Source of the DNA: Craterostigma plantagineum
Taxonomy: Eukaryota > Streptophyta > Magnoliopsida > Lamiales > Linderniaceae
Assembly (NCBI GenBank): GCA_027422505.1
Contig: JAPQWV010000002.1
Coordinates: 26,824,501-26,888,500 of the forward strand
Direction: 5' to 3'
Length of the DNA: 64,000 bases
The stretch's first letter is position 1; every line of letters begins with the position of its first letter. The notes beneath the pieces are model-generated. The model made no database searches. It had not been told where the DNA came from and was given only the letters and a program-made list of their open reading frames with translations. Below are positions 36,301 to 48,293 of the stretch, one piece after another. The position numbers were made by a program, and so were the translations under genes.

Positions 36301-39300
36301 AACTTTATCTGTTCCAAAATGCCAGTACAAAGAGAAGATCCAGATCTCACAAGATAGAAATAAAAGAAACATAAACGTTTATTGGTTTAATAGAAATAAC
36401 TCACTTGGTCTGAGAAATTCTTGAGCGAAAGGTCAGTAGGAATAAATATATTGGGCTGAGGTAGATGGAGATCTTCATTATGAATATTCTCAACCCATTG
36501 CTGTATATTAGTTAGCATCTTCTTAGTATCTGAACTAAGTATACTTAACAAGAACTTGGACTTCATGTGACATGAACACTTCATCCTAAATACACAAGCA
36601 AAAAAAAAACCAACCTCAATGTTAGAGCCAGTTATTCTCTCCACAGAATATGCAGTTCCATACCAAGGCTCCTTCAAATCAGTATGTCCTTCAAAATTTG
36701 AGGACTCCCAAAAAATTCTGTAGTAAAAATATGCTACGGAACTAAGGAAAATAGGCATAACTATAAATGGAGACATGAAATGTTTCCTTTTCTCTCCAAC
36801 TTCTATATCTATTTCACTGGTCTTCTTTCTATATTTTTTCCTCCGTTACCGTTTCTTTATCAAACCTCAACAAGGGAGGTGAATAAGACAAATGCCAAAT
36901 TCAGATAGAGCAGTATATGATTATCATATAAATATCACCATGAAAGCATATTCGATAAGAATTATAACTGAGATTTCCGACACTACAGATGAAAGTAAAA
37001 GAATGGAAAATCTCAAAATGTTTGCCACTGACCGAACATTGTATGGGCTGAGCTCTTTCAGTGCTGAAATAATCCTTTCAGGAACGAACTTTGAGGGTAA
37101 AGATGATCCCACTAGCCAATCTCGAATAGGATAAAACTGGAGAACATTTTAGCATAATCAATTACAATATAAATAAGCAATACATCCCACCTACAACTAT
37201 TATTCTTCATAGTTAGTTCTTCACAGAGAAAACGCCTAACAAATTTTCGAAGAAATGGCTAATTGGCCATAGTACTAGCAAATGACTTATATGTAAACAT
37301 TCTATAATATTTTTACTGCAACCTACTTTCAGAGAAGGCATAAATCAAGAATGAGTAGAGGGGTGTAAGATGCACCTAAATAGAATATGATGTCACATTG
37401 CACGGTTATTTCATGCAATGATAGAATTTTTAGAAGATATGACTCAAAATCATTATTGAAGCTCAACAAAAGCAGCTGATAAGGAATTTGTGAACCACAT
37501 ATTAGGCATAAAACATGAAAAATGAATTTGAGAAATGTAATGGCTTGCTATCACAAGCATTACAATAGCTTTACGAAGTAGAATAAACAGTAACTTTGTA
37601 TTTCACTATTACTGGCATTGCATTGAGCTTATGCGATGGGATATCACCAGAAATGAGATTATGGTCCGGTGTTTTCATTAAATATGATCAGAGAGAGAAA
37701 CATAAAGATTTAAAAGAAAATGATACGACTTTGTATAGACAAGATGATGAAACTTGTTACCTGCATGTTACATGCCACATTAACCACATAGTCAATGGGG
37801 CGAGTCTTGTCTTGATAGTGGAAGGCAGTCTCAGAAATGGCCACAAGCTTCAGCAATGAGACAAGAATACGTCAAATCTCACAGCTCAAAAGCCAAGAAG
37901 ATAAATAGAACGAAAGCAGTATAAGCATAGCACCATTAAGTACGTGGTACACAGGACTTTCAAATAGAACCATTGATATTACTATTCACCATGCAATGCT
38001 GTGCTTAATAAAAAAAGAAACTTCTCTAAAAACTATCCTACCAGCAAAGTCCCTCGTGCTTTTTATAAATTTTACATGCACATAGTTGTTGAAAGATAGC
38101 AACAAAATAGGAAGACACGCTAAAACGTAAAAAGAAAGGTAACTTCGATCATGTAAAAGAAAGAAAATTTGACCAACTTCATAAAAGAAAAACCTCAGAA
38201 CATCGTAGAACATCAATAAAATTAGTTGTTGACCAGACAATACACTACAGATTTTCGGCTGTTTAAACTGAGAAAAGAAAAGAAGTTAAACCAACAATAC
38301 CAATAATATTCTAGGATTTGGACATCAATATAAGAAAAACCTAAATAGTATGCCTCAAAACCAAGGCCAATTCTAAAGATATTGCCAACAAATATAGCAG
38401 CAGTGAATCACACAGCTTTCTTTATGTTTAAGACAACATCACTTGGTTCAGGAAGTACGAGACACTACAACATAAATCGATAAGATAAGTGCTGTAAATA
38501 ACGCAATGGCATTTACCTCATCAAATATCCATTGGCAGGGACCAGATTGCTGCAGAAGTTGAATATATTTAAACAGAAGAGCCACAATATCCTCAAAATG
38601 TTCTGGCCATACACATGAAAGTAGGTATTACTCATTCTGGACTCTTCAGAATTAATTAAGCACACATCATACTAAAAACAACGAAAAGTAAATATATATA
38701 CAGCAAGCCGCGAGGCAAAAAAAACCATGGCACTTACTCTGACCAGCATCTGTTAGATCGATGACCACTTTAAAAAGAGCATATTCATATGACCATTCTG
38801 ATTCGCCAGCAGACAAACTTGTAGCCCAACCTACAGCATTCATGGACAAATTAATCATTCTCAAGCAGAGAGGGGATGCCCTCTACAAGTTTCTCACTGT
38901 CAAAAAACAATATTGTGGCGAAAAAATTACGGTTTGTCAAATGAAGTAGCAAATTCACAATCCTAAGACACGAAACAGTCTGCTGTGAAAGGGCCTTCAA
39001 TTTTGTAAGGATGAATATTAGCACATTAATATTTGATGACTTGATTACGTTCTACATGTTTGCTTTGGACCCTCCCTCTCACACACACAAACAATGTATG
39101 TGTTAATGGACGAAAGCAGGCTAATAGAAAACCATAATATAATTCTTACATCACCCTGAGGTAGGAGGTCCTGCATTTTAATATTTTAACACAAAGAGAA
39201 CTCGCTCGACACTCACCCAACTTTTTCAAGACGTAAAACAGCGATCCTTCTCCTTCATGGCCAATCAAATGGCCCAGATACCTGCTGGAACCTTCTTTGT

Positions 39301-41828
39301 AGTGAAGAATCCCAGGAGTTATTGGCCATACAAATCTCAACTTGTGGCCATGTTTAACTGGCACAGATTTTACAAGAATCTGAAGTAAAGAACAAAATGT
39401 GATATAGTGATGGATGGAACAAAAATATTGTAAACCACAAACAAACAAATCTCAACGCCGATAACACTACAAATACCTAGCAATAAATTCTACCTCTAAA
39501 TAATCACTACTTAAAAGTTAACCAGAATGGTAGAAACTAAATGAAAAACACAACCAATTAAACCGAACCTCACAAGAAACATTCTCCAAAACTATCCTGT
39601 TATATTACTGTGTTAGTTTGAGTAATTATAAAACCTATTCAAATAAATAACAATTACTATTATCATCTTAATCGAGAAGGTGGGATGGAAAATATAATAC
39701 CTGGAGACTTTCCGAATCAAAAGGTTCACCAGGAAAACGAATAGAATTTCTATTTATATTTCGGATCTCCTGGAATTTGCTCCGCACTCGACTTTCAGAT
39801 TTTTCCAGGTCATCTGATTACAGAAGTTACCAACACGACACAATTGAACATATTGATATCACATATGACAATCACTATATCAATTTATCACCTTTAGAAT
39901 AGATAACCAGATGCATGAGATTGGCTGAGTAGTTTTCATCGTAGAACTTCAAAAGCTCCTGTCTTGTATCAATTCCTCTTTCTTTTGGACGCACCTCCAG
40001 AGTATCCCAGTTACCTGATCATCATCGAAGAGTTCAACATAAAATGTTTGCGTTAGTGTACGAAACAACAAACATAATTCAAACCTGTGCTGAACTTGTG
40101 GTATGGATGATGGTCTGCACTTAAATGCTTCTGGAGCTGGAGTAATAAAGAAAATAACATGGTTAATCATTTCAGTGAACAAATGACAAATAAAATATCT
40201 GCAAAAGTTATGGCAGCACAATGTTTCTTCCCATACAAGGAACTGCATAACTATCATATCAACATATGTCAAATGAAGCGTTTGGAAGTGCGCATGTAAC
40301 AGCGAAAAGCCCATTAACAAGTCTTCGGGAAAACAACCAAAAGGAAAGCATACATTTCAACGGGGCCTTTCTAGTTTCAGATGTCTCCGTGTAGTCTTGT
40401 AATATGACTACAGAGACACCCAACACTGACGACACATGCTGACGTAAGAAGATGTACTACCTGGTTTATTCTCCATGGATCTGAAAGCAAATTCTTCTGA
40501 TTCTCTAGGAGAAAAAATGTGATTTATCAGGGAAGTCATATAGCATAAACCAATTGACCTAAAAAGATGGAAGCTTAAACTAACCAGAATCAACTGCTTT
40601 AATCTCCCTCAAGGTAGCATCAGCCGACATAAGGGGTTTTATGAAAAATTGAGCAAATCTGAACATCTATCACCATTAATTCATCGGTTCAAGATAAGCA
40701 TCCAAATTACAAGTAAAAAGTTTATGTATCTTCTACCTGTCCAATGCTTCCTCAAAAGAGTCAGGATTGATATCAAAGTAGTAGTTGGTGTGGTCGGACG
40801 ACGTAAAAGCATTTGTGCTTCCACCATGCTAAGAAGAAAACATTGTGACATTGCTGCATCAATGGATCTTAGACGCATATAGGTGGTGTGACCAGGTCTT
40901 AAGAAGAGAAGAGATGAGCTAGTACCTCGCTAATGTATTTTGAGTAACTGTCCTCCAATGGATACTTCTCGCTAGCATAGAAAAGCATGTGCTCTGAAGA
41001 TAACCAATTATACATCGGAAAAAAATGATTACCTCACTCTTTTGCCTTGACAATAGAAGTTTAAATGCATGGACAAGAGTGAATAAAAGAAATCAGATGG
41101 ATAACATTCATGGTTTAGTCAGGCATAAGCCTCACAGCCTCCAAATAGCCAACAATGTGGAAATATAAGAACCGAAAAACAAACCCTGACCTTGTCCAAA
41201 CTAAAAGCAGTCAGTAGAGAAATTATTACCAAGGCGGTTAACTAAGAAAAACAAACATGAAATACAGTACCATCGATGAGAAGCACAACATAGCATACTA
41301 TTTAAAAGATTGGATCAGATATCATATCCCTAAAGACCTGCTGCAAACTCTATCAAGTAGTATCATCGACTAGATTAGAAATAGAAGTGCAAAAAGAAAT
41401 AATAAAGGTTCTACCGCAAAGATGGCCCCTCAAGAACGACTAAGATAAATCCTAAACCAAACGCTTAAAAAAGCACAAATCCAAGAAACATTTACATCCT
41501 TGTACTCACCAAGAAAATGTGCAAGACCTTCGAGCCCGTCGGGATCGCTGAAAGAGCCCACACGGACGTCCATTGAAGCCGCGCACTAATCAATAAACGC
41601 ATACAAACATCAACGTCCCATCGGAACGAAGAATTCGAGAATCCTACTACAATTTAAAGGGAAAAAGTGTCTCGAAATTCAATTAGAAAAATTATGTACT
41701 TTATCAGTTTCAGGGTCGCTGATGAGAAGAACTTGCAATTTGTTATCAAGAACGACTCTTCTGTACTCTCTTTTATCGTTTCTCGGTTTGATAATCTCTT
41801 CCTCTTGAGGTATTGCTCCAAAAGCCAT
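33381..41828 (-). CDS. PXM16: Insulinase-type M16A metalloprotease (PXM16-like)
   Basis: Zinc metallopeptidase related to insulin-degrading enzyme; the Arabidopsis counterpart At2g41790 is peroxisomal. I rebuilt 26 exons, first 41700-41828, 41510-41585, 40926-40993, 40737-40828, 40585-40658, 40461-40504, 40085-40136, 39892-40014, 39701-39813, 39217-39379; then 38738-38830, 38517-38602, 37761-37847, 37033-37136, 36615-36717, 36405-36500, 36119-36308, 35881-35942, 35506-35610, 35106-35307; last 34805-35013, 34255-34379, 34124-34175, 33926-34012, 33728-33850, 33381-33638. All frames close: 2916 nt, 971 aa. The inverted zinc motif HFLEH (residues 66-70) is split by intron 2; the distal Glu lies in [10 protein letters not shown]. 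The C-terminus TKL is a PTS1-like tripeptide, fitting peroxisomal import (inference). The N-terminal start is at MAFGAI. Confidence 0.93.
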
Positions 41829-42001
41829 CCGTTCTTGTGTGTGAAAACTGAAAACTGACTTGGATGATGACTCGATTTGATATTCTATCCTTGGGGATGG
41901 GAATGAACGTTCAGGGTTGGAAATTTCGCTGTCTGAAAATAGCAGCCATCCATACGAATCATCACAATGTAGGTGCACTTTACTGGATGTTTCCTTGTTA
42001 A
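41829..42001. promoter_or_regulatory. Remaining upstream region of the M16 gene
   Basis: Only 173 bp separate the M16 start codon from the Helitron 5' end at 42002. Any further promoter sequence of this gene now lies inside or beyond the Helitron. Confidence 0.5.
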
Positions 42002-42090
42002 TCTATATACTATAAAAGTAGGATAGTGACTTTCTTGTGATGACACGTGGCAAAAAATTTCCCCACCCTCGGAAAATGTGTTTTTTTTTT

Positions 42091-42893
42091 GTATTCGTTG
42101 AATGTGTATGGCCGTTCAGAATAATATGTCCATGTTATCTGTATATGCATGGCAGTCATGCAGGATTTTGTGAACTCCAAAAAAAATCTTTTTTGTTTTC
42201 GTTGAATGTGTATGCCAGTGCAGATTAGTATGTTCATGTTCTCTGTATGTGCATGGCAGTCATGCAGGGTTTGTGAACCCCAAAAAGTAAGGCATGGTGT
42301 GAAGGGTCGTTCTGTCTAAGTGCATTGAGTTCAATAATAAATAGGACAGGGAGTCCAATCGAAACAAACTTTGTGTATAGCAGTCTTACAGGTTTTGGGC
42401 AGTCATTCGCTTACTGGACCAGGTTCACTGACAGAAAATTAATACTTCGCTGAATTTAATGTACTAGAATCATGCATGAGTGCCGTTTTTTTGTATTCGT
42501 TGAATGTGTATGGCCGTTCAGAATAATATGTCCATGTTATCTGCATGTGCATGGCAGTCATGCAGGATTTTGTGAACTCCAAAAAAAATCTTTTTTGTTT
42601 TCGTTGAATGTGTATGCCAGTGCAGATTAGTATGTTCATGTTCTCTGTATGTGCATGGCAGTCATGCAGGGTTTGTCAACCCCAAAAAGTAAGGCATGGT
42701 GTGAAGGGTCGTTCTGTCTAAGTGCATTGAGTTCAATAATAAATAGGACAGGGAGTCCAATCGAAACAAACTTTGTGTATAGCAGTCTTACAGGTTTTGG
42801 GCAGTCATTCGCTTACTGGACCAGGTTCACTGACAGAAAATTAATACTTCGCTGAATTTAATGTACTAGAATCGTGCATGAGTGCCGTTTGTA
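42091..42893. repeat. 402-bp tandem duplication in Helitron segment 1
   Basis: Copies 42091-42492 and 42493-42893 begin GTATTCGTTGAATGTGTATG and are nearly identical. Each also contains two related sub-units of about 105 bp ending in GGCAGTCATGCAGG and a GTGAACYCC motif. Helitron segment 2 has only one copy. Confidence 0.9.
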
Positions 42894-43162
42894 TGTGCAT
42901 TGAGTTCGATAATAAAGAGGACACGGAGTCCAATCGATACTTTGTATGTGAATGGCAGTCATGCAGGCTTTATGGACGTGTTCGCTTGCCATATCAGATT
43001 CGTTGGCACAAGAATTAAGAGTTGTGAATGTGGACGGGCGTCCTTTTGAATGTGTATGGCAGTCATACAGGCTTCATCTGGTCATTCAGTTGCTATATAT
43101 AGGTTGCATTTTTGCGCCTACCTTCACTTCGTTTTCAACCTGCTTTAGCTTATTGCCTGGAC

Positions 43163-45782
43163 ATGACAGGAGTCGAAAATTATTGTTTCCTACAGACATT
43201 AACTCCTAGGGCAGAGAGCACCACTATTGTTGTGCGTTTGTTGCGCTCCTGGAGGGCGCGGAACCTGAAGAAAAATGGGGAGTTGATGAGCATCGACCTG
43301 TTGTTCTTGGACGAACAGGTCTGCTGTATCGTTTGTATTGGTGTACCTTTTCTCCGCTGTTGGTAATCTATGTTTTCCCTTTTTCTTGGGTTGCAGGATA
43401 CCTTGATGCAGGGGTCTATTCACTGTCTGCGAATTGATCGTTTTGAGGAATTGCTAATTGACGGCCGTATCTTTGCTGTAACAGGCTTTGATGTTGTTGC
43501 GGCTCCGATGCGATTTAGAACCACTCAACACCTCTATATGATTCGCTTTACCGATCGTACAACGATGGTCTCCGTCGATGATGGTGCTTACGTTATAGGT
43601 AAAGAGAAATTTCAATTGCGTTCGCACGAGGAATTCCTTCGTCTTGCAGGCATGAATCAGGAACTGCCCGGTGCGTGGTCAATGGTTTGACTTACCAGTT
43701 GTCTCTTTCTGCTCCTTATTATACTGTATTTAGCGCTCTGTTTGCGATCTGTTTGACAGATGTTATTGGGTTGCTGAGGTGCATCACGGAACCTGATGTT
43801 GACAGCGCCGTCGGCACTAAGCGGGCTGTGCTGAAGATCACCTTGGAGGGGTCTGCTTGATTTGTGTTACAGCAATTTAAAATTGTTAGCATGCAATACT
43901 GTATCTTATTGCTGTTAATGTATTGTTTGTTTCCGTTACGGTGTGGGAGGACAATGCATTTGAGTTCTGCAAACAACTCCGATCGGTCATAGGGGATGAT
44001 ATCATTGTCGTTGTAACCAGTGTTAATCCAAAGATGTTTAGCGGTAAGAGTCCCCATATGTGTTCTTACGTGCTTGAATCATTGCTGAATTCAATGTTTG
44101 TTCGCAGGCAATCTCTACCTTAATACAACCTCCTCGACAAAGCTTTATGTGAACTATGAATGCTCCATTGTGTCTGATTTTAGGAAGAGGTGCTTGCATT
44201 GTTTACTGGTTGATGTGTCTGCATTGTTTGCCAATAAAACTGCAATGCCTTTCGTCCCTATTCTTCAGGCTAAATGCTGGGCCCGGTCTCGCTGCTGCGC
44301 CTTTGGTGTCCACCGTCGTCGAGATACCGGTCAGCACAATTTCTGACGTCTTTGATTTTCTACGAAATGAAAGGGAGCAGGTGATGCGGTGTTCGTTTTC
44401 CCCTTAAATCCTTTTCAAATTAATTTGTGCTCTAACGGGTAGTCTGCAGGAACGAGACTTTGTCTGCGTCGGAAATATTGTGGAAATCGTTACCCGCACC
44501 GGATGGAATTATATAGCCTGTGCTAAGTGTTCGAGTAAACTGGTGAAGTCCAATACTGCTTTGAGTTGCAACAAGTGCCTTGATCTTAATGCCGTTGGAG
44601 TCTTGCGGTATCTTTATTTGTCAAATTAGTTTCCTCTCCACTCCCCTTCCTCTTATTATTAATGCAGTTTTATTGTGTTACGTGATCTCTATTTTTGAAC
44701 CCTCCCAATTACTTTGCCAGCTTGCCAGCTGACCGTTTTGAATTATCCGAATAGGTTTCGTATTGAAGTGATTGTTCACGATGGTTGTGAGTCTGCCAAC
44801 TTTGTAATATTCGACGGGCCTGCCCGAAAACAGTTGACTGCTACTGCTGAGGAATTAGCCGGTTCCCTGGTTAGAAGCATTTATTATTTGAGCTTGCGTT
44901 ACACGTATTTTGGTCTCTAGCTTATTTAGGGTCTCTGTCCTGGCAGGTTGATATTCATGCTTCAGACGATACATCGGGCGTGTCTAAAATGCCTCACTGC
45001 ATTCTCGATTTAGTTGGGAGGGCGTTCCGCTTTCAAATCAAGATAAAGCATTTTGATTTTAGAAGCGCTTATCGTAGCTTTGCGGTCTCCCGTATGTTGG
45101 AGGTTTCTCGCAAGAATGACTCGCCTTATGCTTTGGGTGATGCTGTGGTGAGTGTCGTCTCTGATGTATCATCGTCTGCCTACCTGTATTGTTTATTATT
45201 GATTTCCTGTTGTTTAGGTTGCCCCTACCGAGATCGGCCGTGAAGGAAATAATTCTGAACTTTGCAAAGTTACAGATATACAGACATCGGAACCGCCTAA
45301 GGTTGCCCCTACCGAGATCGGCCGTGAAGGAAATAATTCTGAACTTTGCAAAGTTACAGATATACAGACATCGGAACCGCCTAAGGTAGTTGGCGTATGC
45401 CGTCTTGCACCGAACTATATGTCTAAAAATAGCATGGTAGCCAAATAGTTGTTTTTATTTTGTTATTACCTTACAGGCTTGCGATACTCGTGTCCCCGTG
45501 TGCCATTCAGCCGCCATTGAAACAGGGGTTAATACACCGGCGGGTAATGTTGTTGCGGATGTTGAGCCGAATCGCGTTGACGACGGTCCATGGGATCGAA
45601 GCACAAGTATTCTTGCTTCTGGAGACGGCCCTACTAAAAAACCTGACTCTCCTGGAGACGGAGTCGCATTGCTGCAAAAGTCTGCAACGAAGCCTCGGTC
45701 TGGAAAGAGGCGAACCTGTGACGGAAATACTGATTTTTTTACCTATGCGCAGAAGAAAAACATTAAAAAAGAAAAATTGTAA
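43163..45782 (+). pseudogene. RPA70-like single-strand DNA-binding protein, probably decaying
   Basis: Homologue of the large RPA subunit of the kind carried by plant Helitrons. Supported exons: 43163-43318, 43397-43670 and 43760-43850 (N-terminal DUF223-like OB fold), then a second OB segment from about 43937. A zinc-ribbon exon near 44450-44610 has CAKC and CNKC (Cx2C-x13-Cx2C); a C-terminal OB fold spans about 44730-45150, and a Lys-rich tail ends 45782. The product would bind ssDNA during rolling-circle transposition. The acceptor for the fourth exon is not apparent: the frame into TVWEDNAF needs a splice just after TTTCCGT, with no AG. The tail contains an 84-bp perfect in-frame duplication. 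Exon 1 is also present at 49050-49205. Confidence 0.7.
45218..45385 (+). repeat. 84-bp perfect tandem duplication in the RPA-like tail
   Basis: 45218-45301 and 45302-45385 are identical. The unit is a multiple of three and encodes 28 residues starting VAPTEIGREGNN, so the reading frame is kept. Confidence 0.97.
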
Positions 45783-46680
45783 GGATGAATGTGCTTTTGC
45801 CGTGGTTGGTATGTGCATATGGTGCATGACCGTTGCAGCTTAACAGTCATACGCCGTTTATTTTTAAATAATAATAATATTAGAATCTATAAATGTCAGT
45901 TTTGTCTCGCTATTTTGTTATTTATGGACGACTTCAAAGATTTCCTTGCCAATATTGCGAACACATAAAACCCAAAAAGCTTGAATGCAAAGAATTTCAG
46001 ACAGGCGGGGCATACACTGTCTATTTCAACATATAGCCCGTCAATTGTTGATGGCACAGATTTTTTTTAGACAGATAAGGCGTCAATGTTGTATGGCCTC
46101 AATCTGTTAATTTTCTTATTTGATTTCTGTGTCTTATTCTACAGCTGAAGGGACTATTTTTCTATATGGACGCGATGTACTTGGACAGAATTTATGAAAT
46201 TTAATAGATGTATGACTGTTAAAAAACTTAAAATGCTTAGAATGTAATACGGGTAAATAATTGTTAGCCATAGATACCTGCAAAGATCTGCCGTTCATAT
46301 CGTGTGTATATTAAGTTTGTCGCAAAAGTAGTGCCGTTTACGTAAAGACAACATTAATATCAATTTTCATATATATTTAAGGGATGTATGTCTTTGACTT
46401 TGTAAGACTGATGTATGTCTTTTAAAATTGTAATGCTGCCGAAAACGTGCGATTGATAGTGAAATTGCACGACTGTTGACGCTGGACAGGTCTACGCCGT
46501 TTGAATGCGTTTCGATAGGCGTACAGGTTTTCACCAACAAAGAAATGCTATAATAATTTTGTTTTTCATTCATGCAATTTTGCCATGAAGGTATGGGATT
46601 TTTTTTTCCCATTACATTCAAGAAAAATAGGTTGCTAACATGGTAGTGCAAGTGATGACTCAGTGGTATTTTAAAACACT
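45783..46680. other. Intergenic accessory sequence
   Basis: No gene recognised. Holds one exact TGTATGACTG (46209-46218) and a near match CAGTCATACG (about 45844), a motif shared with other parts of the 42-64 kb region. Confidence 0.5.
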
Positions 46681-47155
46681 TAGTTGTATTGCCGTAGTAG
46701 GTCAGGTTAATCAGGCTACATACATTTAATATATACACATACATATATATATATATAGTCCTTCGACGGATTTGTTTCACAAAATCGCATGTGTACACTT
46801 GAGTCTTTCCAGCTGTCTTTTTGTTATTAATATAGTTGTATTGGCGTAGAAGCTCAAATTAATCAGGCTACATACATTTAATATATACACATACATATAT
46901 ATATATATATATATATTCCTTCGACGGATTTGTTTCACAAAATCGCATGTGTACACTTGAGTCTTTCCAGGTGTCTTTTTGTTATTAATATAGTTGTATT
47001 GGCGTAGAAGCTCAAATTAATCAAGCTACATACATTTCATATATACATATATGTATATATATATATATATATATATTTTATAGACGGATTTGTTTCATAA
47101 AATAACATGTGTCACACTATTAGTCTTTCCAGCTGTCTTTTTGATATTAATATAT
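46681..47155. repeat. Three tandem units of 152-158 bp with (TA)n core
   Basis: Units start at 46681, 46833 and 46991 with TAGTTGTATTGNCGTAG, followed by CTACATACATTT, a variable (TA)n, GACGGATTTGTTTCA and GTCTTTCCAG. The TA core grows from unit to unit. The remaining 47156-47695 shows no gene. Confidence 0.9.
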
Positions 47156-47695
47156 TTTGGAATAAAAAAATAATGAAGCTATACTTATATGTATCGTAAG
47201 ATGAAAAACAATTTAACTTATTCTGTTTCATAACAGTCCTACGAGTCTTGCAATAGGATACGATATCTTTGTTCCAGCTTCCCGCAGCCCTACAAGTGTC
47301 TGTCTTGAAACAGTCTTACAAATATCCATCAACCCCCGAATATTAATCACAGATGGTTAAATAATTGTTCTTTATTGATTTCGCAGTTTCATTAATCTGA
47401 TTTACAGTGCATCATCATACTATATAGGCTTCCGCCAACATTAAGTGGATTTAAATTGAGTATATTATTTGCCTGATTGTCAATCGTCGGATGATAACAA
47501 CGTTGTGCATTACTTTCACGTTGTTCAAAATATAGAAACATTGGATGGGTATTAATGTTGTATTTAATACCAATTTTTGGTTGAAACATTCGTACAACAC
47601 TTTGATATTTCCAATTATAACCCTGATATACATATAAATCTGCATCACACTTTCATTGGAAGCATTTGGCCAATATTGCATTGTTTGGGAACCAT

Positions 47696-48250
47696 ATGGC
47701 TACTGATCTACCTACGGTATTGAATCAGTGTCTGAACAATCTTCGCACCTCCATGGCAAACATAATTACCGGCATTGATCGAGAAGTCAGTTCTTATATC
47801 CGCGCTCACCAAATCGAATTGAACATCACGGATGACAGGCTCGAATCAGTTGAAAATACCATTGCCCTGCGTGCAAGTATTGTAGACAACCATTGCGAGG
47901 AGGTTCGCAACAGGCTCCTTCGCATCACGAACAAGCTTGGTACTGTGCAAATGCTAGAAATTAATGTGCATTCATCGTTACAGATATGTTAACACTATGA
48001 ATTGTTTTGGTTAACAGCTGATAGTCAGTATTGCAAACAAACTACAATACACTGTTTGTCGTCAAATTACGCCCCGGACGAGGGGACCAATCCAGAAAAA
48101 CAATCGATTATTTCTGCACCAAGAGTTGATTCGAAGCTTGCGAGGGAAAAGCGTATCAAAATCATGAGGTCCAAAAATTTATCAGGTGAGGAGAATGTTC
48201 AATCACAAAATGCACACCAATATCAGGCAGTGGTCGAAGGTAGAGTATAA
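47696..48250 (+). pseudogene. Fragment of the Ulp1-family cluster: first two exons only
   Basis: Exon A 47696-47939 (244 nt) encodes a helical, coiled-coil-like segment ending RITNKLG and a phase-1 donor, as in the copies at 56456, 59099 and 61880; its length equals exon A of the 61880 gene. Exon B from 48018 encodes a basic stretch (SKLAREKRIKIMRSKN) and stops at 48250. No catalytic exons follow: Helitron segment 2 begins 44 bp later. Either the gene was cut by the Helitron or it was copied incompletely. A start at 47666 is possible, but MATDLP aligns better with the other copies. Confidence 0.6.
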
Positions 48251-48293
48251 TATTTGTTAATGAATGTTATATGTAACTTTAACTATGTGGTAG

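Larger units (their letters stand above)
42002..45782 (+). mobile_element. Helitron-derived segment 1 (5' end to RPA gene)
   Basis: Begins TCTATATACTATAAAAG after an A, the classic plant Helitron 5' terminus and A-T insertion site. It carries an RPA70-like gene, a common passenger of plant Helitrons. Its first 1.34 kb, apart from an internal duplication, matches 48294-49228. No 3' hairpin plus CTRR end could be found, so the right boundary given is only the end of the RPA gene; the element may extend further. Confidence 0.7.
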
